64,000 bases of DNA, taken from positions 12,633,858 through 12,697,857 of the forward strand of contig NC_045144.1 of NCBI RefSeq assembly GCF_008831285.2, read 5' to 3'. The position numbers and the translations under genes are program-made. Below, piece after piece: positions 40,481-53,264 of the stretch (positions are counted from its first letter, which is position 1; the number at the start of each line of letters is the position of its first letter). Origin of the DNA: Nymphaea colorata (taxonomy: Eukaryota; Streptophyta; Magnoliopsida; Nymphaeales; Nymphaeaceae). The notes beneath the pieces are model-generated. The model was not told the DNA's origin, did no database searches, and saw only the letters and a list, made by a program, of their open reading frames with translations.

Positions 40481-43107
40481 GATAATTTATACTCTCTGTC
40501 CAACAATCCACTACATCCATCCTGTATTGCAAGTGGTGTTTGATAAAAAAAATCCAATAATTAGGATACGCGTGATCCTTTTTGTGTGTTCAATGACTAT
40601 ATTTATTGGGTGTGATGGAAAGTTAAAGGTTTGAAATGGGATTGTCCATGTCAAATGTCTGTTTGTTTATTGTCTCTATCGCTCTCGTCAAAGACTTTTT
40701 TAGAAACAAGCATATCTCCAAGGCTGGGTGGAGTTATTTATGGTTCTTAATAGGTTTAAGAACAACAATGATATGATATGGGTAAAAGACTTGTAACGAA
40801 TCTTCTCTTGAATATGATTTTAAAATTCATGTTCAAGGGAGTGATGTAGAGAGCTAAAAAAATTAAAAGGAAAGCAAAAGGGAATGGTTACAAATTTGCA
40901 AGTGGAGATTATGGTCAAACAGTTCTAGCTGAAAGAAAAATGTTTGTTGTACATGGTGGAGAGGCCAGAGTAGGTATTTTAAAACTAGACTCTCCACCAA
41001 CCTATGATAAAGCCGTGTTCATCAAAGCTTATGCCACTTGATAAAGGAAAGTAACATATGTGAATGGCATGTGAAAATTGGTTGTAGAAGTTGTGAAAGG
41101 AAAGAATAAGCAACCCCCAAATCAATGCATCTTTGTATCCTCCTCTTACTTGAATCAAAGCATTTATTGGTTCGGCAGGCTAAATCGCTGCTTCTATATA
41201 TGGATCCATGGCACTAAAGGCAGGGCGGAGCAAAAAATATTCTGTCAAAAGACATTCACTTAAAAAAACTTGGACAACACAAAATGAGCAAAGGGCACTA
41301 GACAAATATTAAAGGGTAGGAAGTATATATACATAATAAAGGATAATTTATACTCTCTGTCCAACCGTCTACCGTGTCCATATTGTATTGCAGACAGTAT
41401 TTCATAAAAAAATCAAATAAATAAAACACGTGTGTTCCTTTCTACGTGTCTTGTAGCCATCAAACGCCCTCTTAGAGTCACGATGTAGTAACTATATTAT
41501 TGGGTGTGATGGAAAGTTAAGGTTTAAAATAGAACTGTCCATGTCCAACGTCTGTTTGTTTGCTTGGTGGAGTTATCTATGGTTCTTTAATAGGTTTAAG
41601 GGGAACGATGATCTGATATGGGTAAAGGACTTGTAAACGAATCTTCTCTTGAATATGATTTAAAATTCACGTTCAAGGGAGCAATGAAATGAACTAAAAA
41701 AATTAGAAGGAAAGCAAAATGAAATGGTTACAAATTAGCAAATGGAGATTATGGTCAAACAGTTCTAGCCAAAAAAAAAATGTTTGTCGTGCATGGTGGA
41801 GAGGCTAGGGTAGGTATCTTTAAAACTCGACTCTCCACCAACCAGTGATAAAGCCGTGTTCATCAAAGCTGATGCGACTTGATAAAGGACAGGAACATAT
41901 GTGAACGGGAGGTGAAAATTGGTTGTAGAAGTTGTGTAAGGAAAGAATAGCCAACCCCCAAATGAATGCATCTTTGCATCCTCTTACTTGAATCAAAGCA
42001 TTTATTGGTTTGGCAGGTAAATGCTTTGGCAGGCTAAACCACTGCTTCTATACATGGATCCATGGCACTAAAAGGCAGGCACAAAGCCCCTTCGAAAGAA
42101 GGGACCAAAAAAAGTTCTTTTAGTTCCACCTTCACAATCAGAAGCCGGTGTTATTTTGTCAAAAGGCAATCAGAAAAACTTGGACATTACAAAATGATCA
42201 AAGGGTAGTAAACAAATAATCAAGAGGTAGAAAGTATATATACATAACAAAAGAAAATTTATGCTCTCTGTTAGACCGTCCACCACGTCCATCCTGTATT
42301 GCAAACGGTGTTTGATAAAAAATCAAATAAATAGGACACACATGTTCCGTTCTGCATGTCCTGTGGCTATCAAATGCCCTCTTCGAGTGACAGTTTAGTG
42401 ACTATATATATTGGGTGTGATGGAAAGTCAAGGTTTAAAATAGGATTGTTTATGTCAAACGTCTGTTTGTTTGTTTGCTCTACCGCCCTAGTCAAAAGCT
42501 TTTCTGGAAAGAAGCATATCTCCATGCTGGGTGGAGTTACCTATGGTTCTAAATAGGTTTAAGCACAACGATGATGTGATATGGGTAAAGGACTTATAAA
42601 TGAATGTTCTCTTAAATATGATTTTAAACCATGTCCAAGTGAGTGATGAAAAGAGCTAAAGAAATTAAAAGGAAAGCAAAAGGGAATAGTTACAAATTAG
42701 CAAATGGAGATTATGGTCAACAGTTTTAGATGAAAGAAAAATGTCTATCGTGCATGGTGGAGAGGCTAAAGTAGGTATCCTTAAAACTTGACTCTCTACC
42801 AGCTTGTGATAAAGCGGTGTTCATCAAAGCCGATGGCACTTGATAAAGGACAGGAACATATGTGAACGGGATGTGAAAATTGGTTGCAGAAGTTGTGAAA
42901 GGGAAGAATAGGCAAACCCCAAATGAATGCATCTTTGCATCCTCTTACTTGAATCAAAGCATTTATTGGTTTGGTAGGCTAAAAAGATGCTTCTATACAT
43001 GGATCCATGGCACTAAAAGGCAGGGGTGGAGCCAAAAATATTTTGTCAAAATGCACTCATTCAAAAAAACTTGGACATCACAAAATGAGCAAAGGGCACT
43101 AGACAAA
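40481..43107. repeat. Three tandem copies of a ~0.9-kb repeat
   Basis: Copies begin at 40481, 41342 and 42253 (gataatttat.ctctctgt motif), with periods of 861 and 911 bp. Each contains gggtgtgatggaaagt, atggtggagagg, a complementary ctctccacca ~25-35 bp later (potential hairpin), tgatcaaagc-like and atggatccatggcacta motifs in the same order, and ends near gggcactagacaaa. Copies differ by scattered substitutions and indels. Copy 2 has a private ~60-bp insert at ~42080-42150. No ORF is conserved across the copies. Confidence 0.85.
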
Positions 43108-43442
43108 ATGCCATTTTTTTTTTACACCAACAAACTTTTGCAAGACTTGATCTCCAAAAGCAAACCATCAACCTTTTTCTGAGAGATTTATTGTCTGAAG
43201 TGTGGCACTAGCAAACACTTAATTTGATATCTAAACGACCTACGTGCAAGCAACGTCTAGGGTGGCGTTTAAACACAGAGATTGAATTTAGCCTCATTTA
43301 CTTGAAGAACTGAAATGTGTCGAAAAGCCTTTATGAGAATCCAACTGTGGTAAGTGGACCAAGCGACATGACAAAAGGTAGAGAATGATTTGCATGTTGA
43401 AGCCATCCCAGTTATGCAAGACTGAGTGACCCCAAATACACT

Positions 43443-43800
43443 TGTAAGATATTTTACTAGCAAGAGTTAGCACCCCAAATTTTCTAGTTTTCCATTTTTA
43501 TGTTTTAATCTCGTTTTACTGATCTTCCAACCATTTTAGACTATTTATCCTACTATTTTCCAAGTCATTTTCCCAATATTTCTAAAGGTTTTGAATCCAT
43601 GTCAGCCCTTTATCTAAAATTATCCTTAACCTGCTTTGTTGTAAGATATTTTACTAACAAGTGTTAGCATCCCAGATTTTTCACTTCTTTGTTTGTGTGT
43701 TTTACTCTCACTCTACTAATCTTCAAACCATTTTAGACTATTTGTCCGGCTATTATCAATTATTTTAACTATTTTCTCAATATTTCTAACTGTACTTTCA
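43443..43800. repeat. ~197-bp tandem duplication
   Basis: tgtaagatattttact starts at 43443 and again at 43640; both are followed by gttagca, accattttagactattt and caatatttcta in order. It lies at the truncated 3' side of a Copia remnant and could be a partial LTR pair or a simple duplication. Confidence 0.6.
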
Positions 43801-45700
43801 TTAGATAAGACATACCTAGATATGATGGTATGTTTGTCTAAGGGATTATAGTAAATATAACCTTTATGACATTTACAAGCCAAGAAAAATGCAAACATAA
43901 GATTTTGGTGCAAGTTTGGATTTGCGTTGAGACCCAGCAAGAGGGTATACAGTACATCCAAAAACCTTTAGATGTTCTAGTTGAGGTTTTTCACCAAGTA
44001 ACTTTTCATATGGTGTCACCTTATGTATGTCGATTATAGGTAATCTATTGATAATGTAGACCGCCATTTTAAAAGCATCAATCCAAAAACGTGCAAGCAT
44101 AACAATCTCATTTCCACAATATGTCAATGTTTTCGCTCTGCAATGCCATTTTATTGTGGTGTGTGGGGACATGAAAGCCATCATCGAATGCCTTGAGCAT
44201 TAAGATAATCAGAAAAAGTGTGACTCAAAAATTCTCCACCAGAATCACTATGAAAGATTTTCACTTTGTGTTCAAGTTGCCACTCAACAATCTTGTGAAA
44301 ATTCTGAAAAGAAGCGAAAACTTCTAATTTTTTGACTAAAGAGAAAATCCATGTAAAACGTGAGTAATCATCTACTATCACTAAATAGTAGTAGCCTTCT
44401 CTGGATGTCCAGGGAGCAGGTCCCCATAGATATGCATGAAGCATTTCTAAAAGAGATGATGCCTTGAAATCTGCTTTAGAGAAAGGTAATTGATGCATTG
44501 GCTAAGGCACAAACATAACAAAATTTATATTTATGCATAGAATTAGCAGAGATTAATCTTGATGCAATCATCTTATTCATCAAATGAACATTTCCAGGTC
44601 TCAAGTGTGTATGCCATAAAACAAATAACTTATCGGTCTGATTAGAGTCACCTATAGAATGTTTAGAAGCATCAACAACTTCCTTTGAAACAGAAAAATA
44701 ACTTTTGCAACCTTGATGTTGCACTTTATTCCTTGTCCCAACAACTGCAATGTCTCCAAGAGCACTTGACCATGAATATAATCCTCCTTTAAGAAGTCCT
44801 TTGTGCATTATCTCTCCTGTTTGCATGTTCTTAACAGTAAAAACATGAGTGAATTCCATTTTGCAAGAGTTGTCCTTTGTAAACTTTGCCAAGAAAGCAA
44901 GTTCTTGTGTAATGATGGCACATGCAGGACATTCTTTGAAGTAAACAAAGTATTCTTAGATGGCAGCGACACATTACTAATATTTTTAATAGCAAGCCTT
45001 TCTCCACTGCCTACAACAACAGAATCAGATCCAAAGTAAGAAGTGGTACCTTGCATAGACTGATTGGTGCTGGTCATGTAGCGGGTGGCACATGTATTAG
45101 GGTAGCACTCTTGACTATCATCAGCTGCATTGGAAGGAGATGCATCAGTAGTAGCCTGATTTGTGTTTGCTCCAATATTAAGTGCCATGGCCATAAGTGC
45201 CTTTGGTATGTCGTAATACTGGCAGGCCATATGATTTATGCGGCCACAATATTGACATATGACGCCTTGAGTAGACTTGAAGTTGGGATTATTGTTGAAG
45301 TTGAGATTATTGTTTCCATGCCCACTATAGCCGTAGTTACTTATCAGTACAGGCGTGGCCACCATTGCGACCACTACCTATACCTCTTGCATAGTTGAAG
45401 CCACCTCGGCCTCACCCAAGTTGGGCTACAAAGGCGACAATGGAGGAGTCTCTATTATTGTTTGATGGTGGCGCAAGAATGTGAAGATGATTCTCTTGAG
45501 TGACCAGCATATCAAAAATTTCGAAAAAACTTGGTAATGGCTTGAAGGTGGTAACGGTGGTGATAAACGCTTCAGATTCACTAGATAATCCATTAAGAGT
45601 ATAATGAACCAAATCTGAATCAGAAACCACATGATTGACAACAACTAATGAGTCGTGCAGAAATTTAATGTGATTCAAGTAATCAGCCATGATCATGTCA
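43716..45700 (-). mobile_element. Truncated Copia remnant (gag to integrase)
   Basis: The minus strand carries gag (45696-45412: YLNHIKFLHDSLVVV, HYTLNGLSSESEAF), zinc knuckle CQYCGRINHMAC and a degenerate protease (45374-44808; the active-site region reads NTCATRYMT), GAG-pre-integrase (LWHTHLRPGN, CYVCALA; ~44892-44476) and integrase (YLWGPAPWTS, DDYSRFTWIF, HSDSGGEF; 44498-44181, then 44184-43716). RT and RNase H are missing, so it is truncated on the left. No LTR was identified. Many frame breaks. Confidence 0.85.
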
Positions 45701-45709
45701 CCCTTTTTC

Positions 45710-46080
45710 GCAATTTATAAATAACAAGAATAGAGTTTCACGTGGACAAAAGAGAACTAAATGAAGGGGCAGATGAAGAGAAGAAAAATGAAAATTATAA
45801 TTGAACTTCAAAATATGTTGTGTTTGGATGAGGAGTGGCATGATAATGAAGTGAGGATGGTGAATATGAGTATGTAGAAGTGAAGAGGAGGAGCAAAGTG
45901 TGGATAAGGAGACAAAGTTGGAGGAAGATGATGAATTATGGCTTCAGGATAGGACAGGAGGAAGAAGGAAAGTGGTCGTATGGGGGAAAAATAGAAGGAA
46001 GAATAGGTACAATGATGTTTTTTAATAGCATGTTTCAATGCTAAGTTGTTTTGTTTTTGCTTGTCATGGACTCATGGTTG
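45710..46080. other. Unannotated flank of the Copia remnant
   Basis: Low-complexity purine-rich + strand. No gene seen; may include the remnant's missing gag start and LTR. Confidence 0.35.
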
Positions 46081-46084
46081 TTAG

Positions 46085-46250
46085 GTGTTTTTTATCCTCA
46101 ATCACCAGTGTATTCATTTTTCTGGTGTCCCTTATCCTCAATTACTAGTGTTTTGATTGTTTCTTTCCATTTGTTTGTTGTCTCTTATCCTCATTCACCA
46201 GTGTTTTTATTTTAATTTTATCCTCAATCAGTAGCACTGATTTTGTTGAG
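46085..46250. repeat. Degenerate ~50-bp minisatellite
   Basis: The core ttatcctcaatcaccagtg recurs four times (~46094, ~46130, ~46187, ~46224) with variable T-rich spacers. Confidence 0.6.
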
Positions 46251-46259
46251 TCATGTCCT

Positions 46260-47960
46260 CAGTTGTTTTCAGCTATGCTTGTGTCTAAGAGTTTGGAAAA
46301 ATATGTTTTATTGTTGTAGTATTTACTGCTCAATTTTGTGGTACTATTTGTTAGTGACAAGTTGAGTTAGTCAGATTTTCCTTCCATTGTTAGCAAGTGC
46401 ATATTGTGTTTGTATTCATGGTGGTATTTGTCAATATTTTTACATGTTGCTGATTGATTTTTTCCAATTAGGTAACACATAAGCTTGCACAACCAACTTA
46501 AATTGATACACAAAAAGAGTCAGAGGTCGCTCTCCATTTGTAAAATGCATGTTTCCTTCAGTAGCGTTTGTCGACACATATCAAAGAATAGTTCTCAAAG
46601 AATATATAGTGTTGTATTAAAACCCAAAGGTTTATTGCAGGCAATAGTCATTTTTTGTTGTCTCATATTCATTACCTAGCATTTATTGCAAGCAACTACT
46701 ATCAGGCTGTCCCCTTCTTTATGAGCATCTTCACCTCCTCAACATTCAACCTTACACAATCAAGCCCCTACTTCTATTGTATATGCCCTTTTTCTTAAAT
46801 GTTACTTTCAAAATGTTCGAGGTCCTAAATTCATAATCTGAATTTCAATTACTGATGGTCACAGTTCTAGCTATGATCTATAACACACTCAGAGTGGAAT
46901 TGATTGAAATGGGGCCAAGTTTTGGCCTACCATTAAACAAGTCATCTTAACTTTTTGTTGATGTAATTTATCTCTCGAGATGCAAATTCTAACATGCACA
47001 CAATGATTATTGTGGCTAATGGAACAAATGGTAGCTAGTGTTGATTGTAGGCGGCAACCAACACCAGTGCAGTAGGAATTGTTAGCAATCATAATATTCT
47101 AGACCAAATATACTGGCAAAACCAGATTTTGCAAGGAGTTGTTCGATTGGGCACAACTATTCAAGTACTCTAGTTCATTTGGTATCCAAAAAATTGACAG
47201 TTTTATTACAATAATCTAATTTATATAATAATCTAATTCGACCCAAAAACAAAAAGAAGTTTTGAATGTTTCAAGATTATAGTTCCATTATTGAGCTATG
47301 CAGCCTTGTAGATATTTTCCATTACCCATTTGCTTAATGTGACTGGAGAGTGCCTTGCACAACTACCTCCATATTTAACGTGCTTCTTTTTGGGCAAAGT
47401 TCACAGGTTGGTTTAGAAAAGGAACTTCATGTATTTATTAATGAAAACCATATAGTCATATGAATTTATTTGCATGGGCATCTAAAATGAATGAATGTAT
47501 GTGATATCCTCTAAATCCTTGTCAAAATGAAGATGAAAAAAATTATTCACCACGTTTTATTTGTGAGGACATTGGTTGTGAACTTCAACGGGCTATAAAG
47601 TGTTAAATGTTTTCCATTTGAAGCATTGAACATCTAAGAATCAATGTCGTGCTTCTCTCCACAATGTTGGAAACAATATCTACATCACACGGGATGTTAT
47701 GGTGCATTACAATAGACAGTAAGTACTAAACCAAAAACCAAGATGCTGGTATTTATCATAGCTAAATGGTCATTGGAGTTGGGCATTATGGACCTTGCTA
47801 GGTTGGAGAATGTAGTGAATGGGAAAACACAACATTAGTTTGGTGGGGGTTACAAATGTACCAATTTTAGCTTTATATACATATGTATGTATCAAGTACT
47901 CACACAAGAATTCAACTATAAGGTTCCACACCAAGTGATGAGTGGTTAGTTGAATGCATA
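46260..47960. other. Intergenic, no gene seen
   Basis: AT-rich unique-looking sequence. No open frame of interest, no TIR or LTR pair recognised. Confidence 0.45.
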
Positions 47961-47965
47961 CACTG

Positions 47966-48672
47966 TAATTGGGGATTCAATTGGTTCATGCCCCATGTTC
48001 ATATGCTGCACGGGTCTCAGAACTTCTTCCTCATTGTTGAATATCTTATGTAGGATAAGAACAACAGAAAAATTAAAGAAACATGCAAGTAGCTTTTACA
48101 TAATATGACAAACGCATACCTTTGGGTCAAACAAGGATGTTGCTATGGAAGAAGGATAGCTATCCAAACTTGGAGGAATGGCAGGAAGATATTTGTGTAA
48201 AATTTTACTAGTGGTGAAAGATGAAGAGAGATACCCTAACATGTTGAATGAAGATAAAGAAAAATAGAAAAACAATCTAAACCAGTTTGACAGTGATGTC
48301 TATATTGTAATTGGGGATTCAATTGGTTCAAGCTCCATGTTCATATGTCTATAGAGGGCTCCAAACTTCTTCCTCATTGTGGAATCCCTTGTGTAGAATA
48401 ATAAAACCATAAAAGTTAACAAAACATGCAAGTAGCTTTGATAGAACCTGACAAACACATACTTCTTTATTGGGTCAAACAAGGATGTGGTTATGGAAGT
48501 AGAATGTTAGTGTACGAAGAAGGATAGCTATCCAAACTTTGGGGGAATGGCAGGAAAAGATTTGTATATGATTGTACTAGTGGTGAAAGATGAAGAGACA
48601 TCCTAATGTGGTGAATGAAGATAAAGAAAAACAGAAAACAATATAAAACAGTTTCGTAGTGATGTCTACAAG
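47966..48672. repeat. ~338-bp tandem duplication
   Basis: tgtaattggggattcaattgg occurs at ~47969 and ~48306. Both are followed in order by cttcttcctcattgt, acatgcaagtagctt, gggtcaaacaaggatg, ggatagctatccaaact and gtggtgaaagatgaagaga. Copies are clearly diverged and the second is longer by a ~25-bp segment. Confidence 0.8.
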
Positions 48673-48960
48673 GGGGCATTTGATTGCTCAGGAATTTTGA
48701 TTTTGGAATGAAAATTTCATAATCAAAATTTCACTTGAAAATGGAATTGAAATTTTCGTTCCAATTCCAATCTCTATCTGTGCTTGATAACTTAGAATGA
48801 TAATTCTAGAATAGAAAATTCTGTGTTTGATTAAAATGTAATAAAGATTTGGAATTGGGAGTCCAATTGAATTCAAATAAACTGCCACATCCAATTGAAA
48901 GCACAACTCCATTACAATATACAAATCTAACAACAAAAATAGTTGGAATACTCGAAAACT
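48673..48960. other. AT-rich MITE-like sequence
   Basis: gggggcatttgattgc at ~48672 resembles terminal motifs of hAT-like MITEs and is followed by internal aattttga/tcaaaatt inverted stretches. The opposite end was not identified. Confidence 0.35.
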
Positions 48961-49022
48961 GACACACACCTCTATAAACATGCTTGTTGCTGATAACAAA
49001 AACAGCTGGAATGCTCAAAATT

Positions 49023-49273
49023 TACACTTGGATCACTTTCCTTGAAATGTTGGCAGAGTTGAACATAGACAACCTCCTCTGGTTTTTCCACTCCATGTAG
49101 AATAGGCACTTCTGGAGCACTGCATGTGCTGCAACCATGACACAACCACTCTTCATCTCGGACCATGAGCCATACTTGGGGTCATAGAAATCTATGAACC
49201 TCGAGTTGCGAATCATAAAACTTGATTGGCTGCCCTGACACAAAGGGCCAGAGTTCCATTGCCAACCCAACAC
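49023..49273 (-). pseudogene. Kelch-repeat (F-box/kelch-like) protein fragment
   Basis: The minus strand encodes NSRFIDFYDPKYGSWSEMKSG, VMVAAHAVL and FYMEWKNQRR. This resembles one-and-a-half kelch blades of a plant F-box/kelch protein (substrate adaptors of SCF ubiquitin ligases). Neither an F-box nor other blades were found nearby, and the frame ends at a stop after VIQV. Probably a gene fragment. The assignment rests on remembered family similarity and is tentative. Confidence 0.45.
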
Positions 49274-49279
49274 ACAACC

Positions 49280-51484
49280 AATGGGCCTAGGTGCAACCTA
49301 GGTTGTACCATCACTCTTGCATCTAGAAACCTGCCCAATTCCAAGTTTAGCATCCAACTCAATCACCCCTGCTATGAGAAAGTGATCAACCGCCTATTTC
49401 TTATTTATTGAAGTTTTAGATATGGAACATTACCATGTTTTATACATGGACACAAAACAGAAACACATGAATGACAAAGTTAAAATGAATGCAACTTTAG
49501 AGGCACAAGGCTGCACATGATTGGAATAAGATGGACGCATTCAATTAGAATTTCAACCACACAAATGTGCTTTTGTGTGTGTTGTCTGAAAAAGGATCAA
49601 GTAGCTACTTGTTTCACCTCACAAGGTCACCTTAGTAACAAGAGCCCTACACTTGACAAAATGATGTGGCGATGAGCTTGTGGGACATCAAGATAACATG
49701 TCAATTTGATGCAATTCAACGGCAAAAATAAAAAATGGAGCTGAGAAGATGGAATTGATAAAAGTTCAAATTTTCGAAAGCAAAAGGCAGCAACTTGATA
49801 AGCATTACCCACATTGCCATCTCAAAGTCTCCCCACTATCATTGTAAGCCTATTCCTGAGCATGCAAAAAAAGAAGAAACTGATTCCAACTAATCAATAA
49901 CAAAGTTCTGAGAACTGGAACTAGAAATTCTGAGACATTAATTTGTCCTGAAAACATTGGAATATTACCTTTTTCTACTAGTGACAGTAATGTAGTTGAG
50001 AAATCAGCAACTAAGGGAGAATTCAACTGATTTCTGTTCAACATGCAAAAGAAGAAGTCAAAAAAGATTTAAGGGACAGCTATGCATGAAATAAAAGGGA
50101 AAGAAAAGCACATGTAAAAACCACATGTTAAGCTTCAACATAAACAATCTCCTCAATGATCCAACAAGAAAAGGACATCTATGACTTGACCTAAAAAGCA
50201 TCCTGCAAGTTCAGACCCATATGTTAATTATGGATGAATATCAATTTTTAGTTTTCCACCTATTAAAAGTCAAGAAATAGATATTTTAATACTCTGTGAA
50301 AATTGGGTTGACAGAATTATGAAAGCTATAAACATAAAATGCCCACAAAATTCTCAAAACAACAACCATGTCCTGGAAAGCATACCAATATGCATCCTTA
50401 GTACACCATCACCACATAAAATTCTCTGATCTAATCTAGGAATAACATGCATGCAGATAAAGTCAAAATGATAAAAACAAACACAGTGGCTCAACTGTTA
50501 TGATACAAACAAAAAAATGGTCAACCTCTTAATATAGTTCATGTATCGTTGTCAATCATATGATTTTCACATCCTAACAATGTCCAAATGCAACAAACTA
50601 AAGTGTGAACGTAACAATAATCAACATATCCTATATCATTTCCATCCATACAATGACAACCATGTTCCATCCATGCAACCATGTTCCAAAACTATGACAT
50701 TCCGGTCATCCATGCAATCATAACCCTATTCACAAACCTCCATATTTTAGGCAACTATAGACCAACATTCACTTTCTATATCATCCAATCATGTCTATAA
50801 GAAGCCACACACATTGATATTCACATGTAGTTGTCCATCTACTAACAAAACCAAAAAGTCAATGGTTAAAGTGTTAAGAGTATCATATAGATGCCCCATG
50901 CTCCCAACTATCATACATGTCTCGTGCTCCACCTTCATAACACTTCTTATGGGGTTTCATCTTTGAAGTCCTATGAATCATACGTACATCACACCATCTA
51001 ATTAGCACAATAATGATAGAACGTCATGAACAAAATTTGCTAACATAAATAAAACTACCAAACGCAGAGGTAACTAAATCAACCTTCCCAATGAACATAA
51101 GAGAGGATCTTGAATGGAAAATAAAATGACTTCCACCCATGATATAGTACTTAAATAAAAACTAAAAACAGAGAAGAAAAGTTTGATATAATACTAGTTT
51201 GTTGACGGACTTTCCTTCAATGACTTCTTCACATTGATGACAGATTGATAATCATAAACAGTCGCTAGAACTCATTCAAGCAATGAAACGTTGTGATACA
51301 CAAGTAATGTAACAAATGAGGCAAAAAACTAAAAGGACAAAGAAGGAGATAATATTGACAATGGCTTCAAAAGATTAACAATTTCTATGTAAACATATCA
51401 TTAATAAGTCAAATTATTGTGTAAAAAAAAATCGTAGGAGAAAGACGAAGAGAATGGGAATCGTGCAGCCTCTGTAAACAACAT
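49280..51484. other. Intergenic, no gene seen
   Basis: AT-rich, only short frames. 50540-50740 has loosely repeated ccatccatac/caaccatgttcc motifs. Nothing else recognised. Confidence 0.45.
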
Positions 51485-51781
51485 TGATGCAACACGGCTT
51501 GCAAAACAGACTTTGCAACGTCAACTTGCAGAAGAAAACAAACTTTCTAAACTAACTAGTTACACTAGGCGACAAGAAGAAGTAGAAGATGAAAGCAACA
51601 CAAATGATAAATAAACCTTTTCTTCATTCGACATCAAGTATCGACAAAATAACTTTGTCGTCCATTTATACGGACGAGAATAGCAACGGGTCGAGTCCTG
51701 CACCAGTGCCCGAATCCAAACAGACCCACTTAGATACAAAATGAATAAAAAATAACATATGTAAATCAAAATTACATGTCA
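51485..51781 (-). repeat. 3' LTR of the second Gypsy (297 bp)
   Basis: + strand edges tgatgcaaca and catgtca. It shares its two end blocks with 57837-57958; the middle (~51522-51658) is absent from the other LTR. Confidence 0.75.
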
Positions 51782-52092
51782 ACCCTTGGTCCGCCTCGAG
51801 TACCTACGCAGAGGGACCTCCTCTCGCGTAAGCTCTGGGTCCACAGGGGATCCCACGGTTGAAGGTTCATGGACTGCACTGATGCCCGAAGGTTGAACCT
51901 GAGGCGAGGAACTGGACCCAGGAGGGTGACGGGTTTGGTCCTGCCCTGCATCATTCTCCCCTGGTTGGAGAGAAGTCGTCTCCGATGAATCATTGTCACC
52001 AGAGTAGGAAAACAGTTCAGAAACATTGAAGATAGACGAAATTTCCGAATCCTCGGGAAGTTCAACCACATATGCATTTTTTCAAGGGCCAT
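51779..52092 (-). pseudogene. Gypsy integrase C-terminal tail
   Basis: The minus strand encodes VELPEDSEISSIFNVSELF, then an acidic, Ser/Pro-rich stretch and a basic end (RRYSRRTKG) that stops at the LTR edge. The ISSIFNVSELF motif resembles the CR-type tail of CRM elements, which helps direct insertion near centromeres; the similarity is suggestive only. Confidence 0.55.
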
Positions 52093-52238
52093 ATTTCCTA
52101 GGACTTAACTTACAAGTACCAAGAGGACATCGTTCAGGTTGTAGGTAGACCCAAAACTTGTTGACCCACTTCAAAATTGACATCTCAACGACTCCGATCA
52201 ACACGGGACTTGTAGGTTTTATAGCTCTCCTGTAGCTT

Positions 52239-53210
52239 CTACTTCACTTGACTATGGATATCACGCATATATTCAACAACATCTAGTGCCGCCGGAGCAT
52301 GCTCTCCAGCACCTGGTACTGGGAATAAATCAACAGCATGGTTAGGGGACTGACCATACACCACTTGAAAAGGAGTCTTTCTAGTGGAATGGTTGACTGA
52401 GTTATTATATGCAAACTCAGCTTGTGGTAGCACTAAGTCCCAGTTTTTGATATTTTCTCCTACAAGACACCTAAGTAAGTTTCCTAAAATCCTATTAACT
52501 ACCTCGGTTTGGCCATCGGTCTGGGGGTGGTAAGCACTACTGAATTGAAGTTTTGTATTAAGCAGAGACCATAGGGAATGCCAAAAATGACTCAAGAACC
52601 TCGTATCTCGATCTGATGTGATTGAACGAGGAAGTCCAGGAAACCGTGCCACATCTTTGAAAAAGTAAGAGGCAACCAATGACGCATCTGGCGTCCTCTT
52701 TCATGGAATGAAAACGGCCATCTTCGAAAATCTGTCTACCACAACCATGATTGAATCCACTCTACGGATCGTCCTGGGAAGCCCGACGATGAAATCCATA
52801 GAAACATGCTCCCAAGGCCTATCTGTAATAGGTAGGGGAGTATACAAACCACTATTTTGACTATGCCCCTTTGCGATTTGGCAAGTACGACAACATTGAA
52901 CAAACTTGATGACATCATTCCTCATCTTGGGCCAATAGTAGCGTTCATCCATCAAAGAATATGTCTTGTTTTGCCCAAAATGCCCCGACATTCCATTACT
53001 ATGGAGTTCTACAATAAGTTGTAATCGTAATGAGTACTGAGGGATACACAACTTATTCCCATGAAAAAGGTAACCATTGTGAATGGAAAATTTAGAGTCC
53101 AGGGGTTGAGACGCACTAGAGCCCTCAGACCAAATGTGGCTAAACTCCAGGTCAGCATGATACATGTCCTTGCAACTTTCAAATCTGACTACTTCCACAG
53201 ACATAGACAT
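52239..53210 (-). pseudogene. Gypsy integrase
   Basis: HHCC finger (MSGHFGQNKTYSLMDERYYW, CCRTCQIAKG; ~52850-52990), core D residues (MDFIVGLP; DRDTRFLSHFWH) and the third acidic residue in PQTDGQTEVVNR (~52540). A frame break near 52690 separates finger and core. Catalytic residues are still readable. Confidence 0.85.
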
Positions 53211-53264
53211 CAGTAGGTTGTTCTTTCTACTAAGGGCGTCTGCAACTCTATTGAGCTTTCCTGA

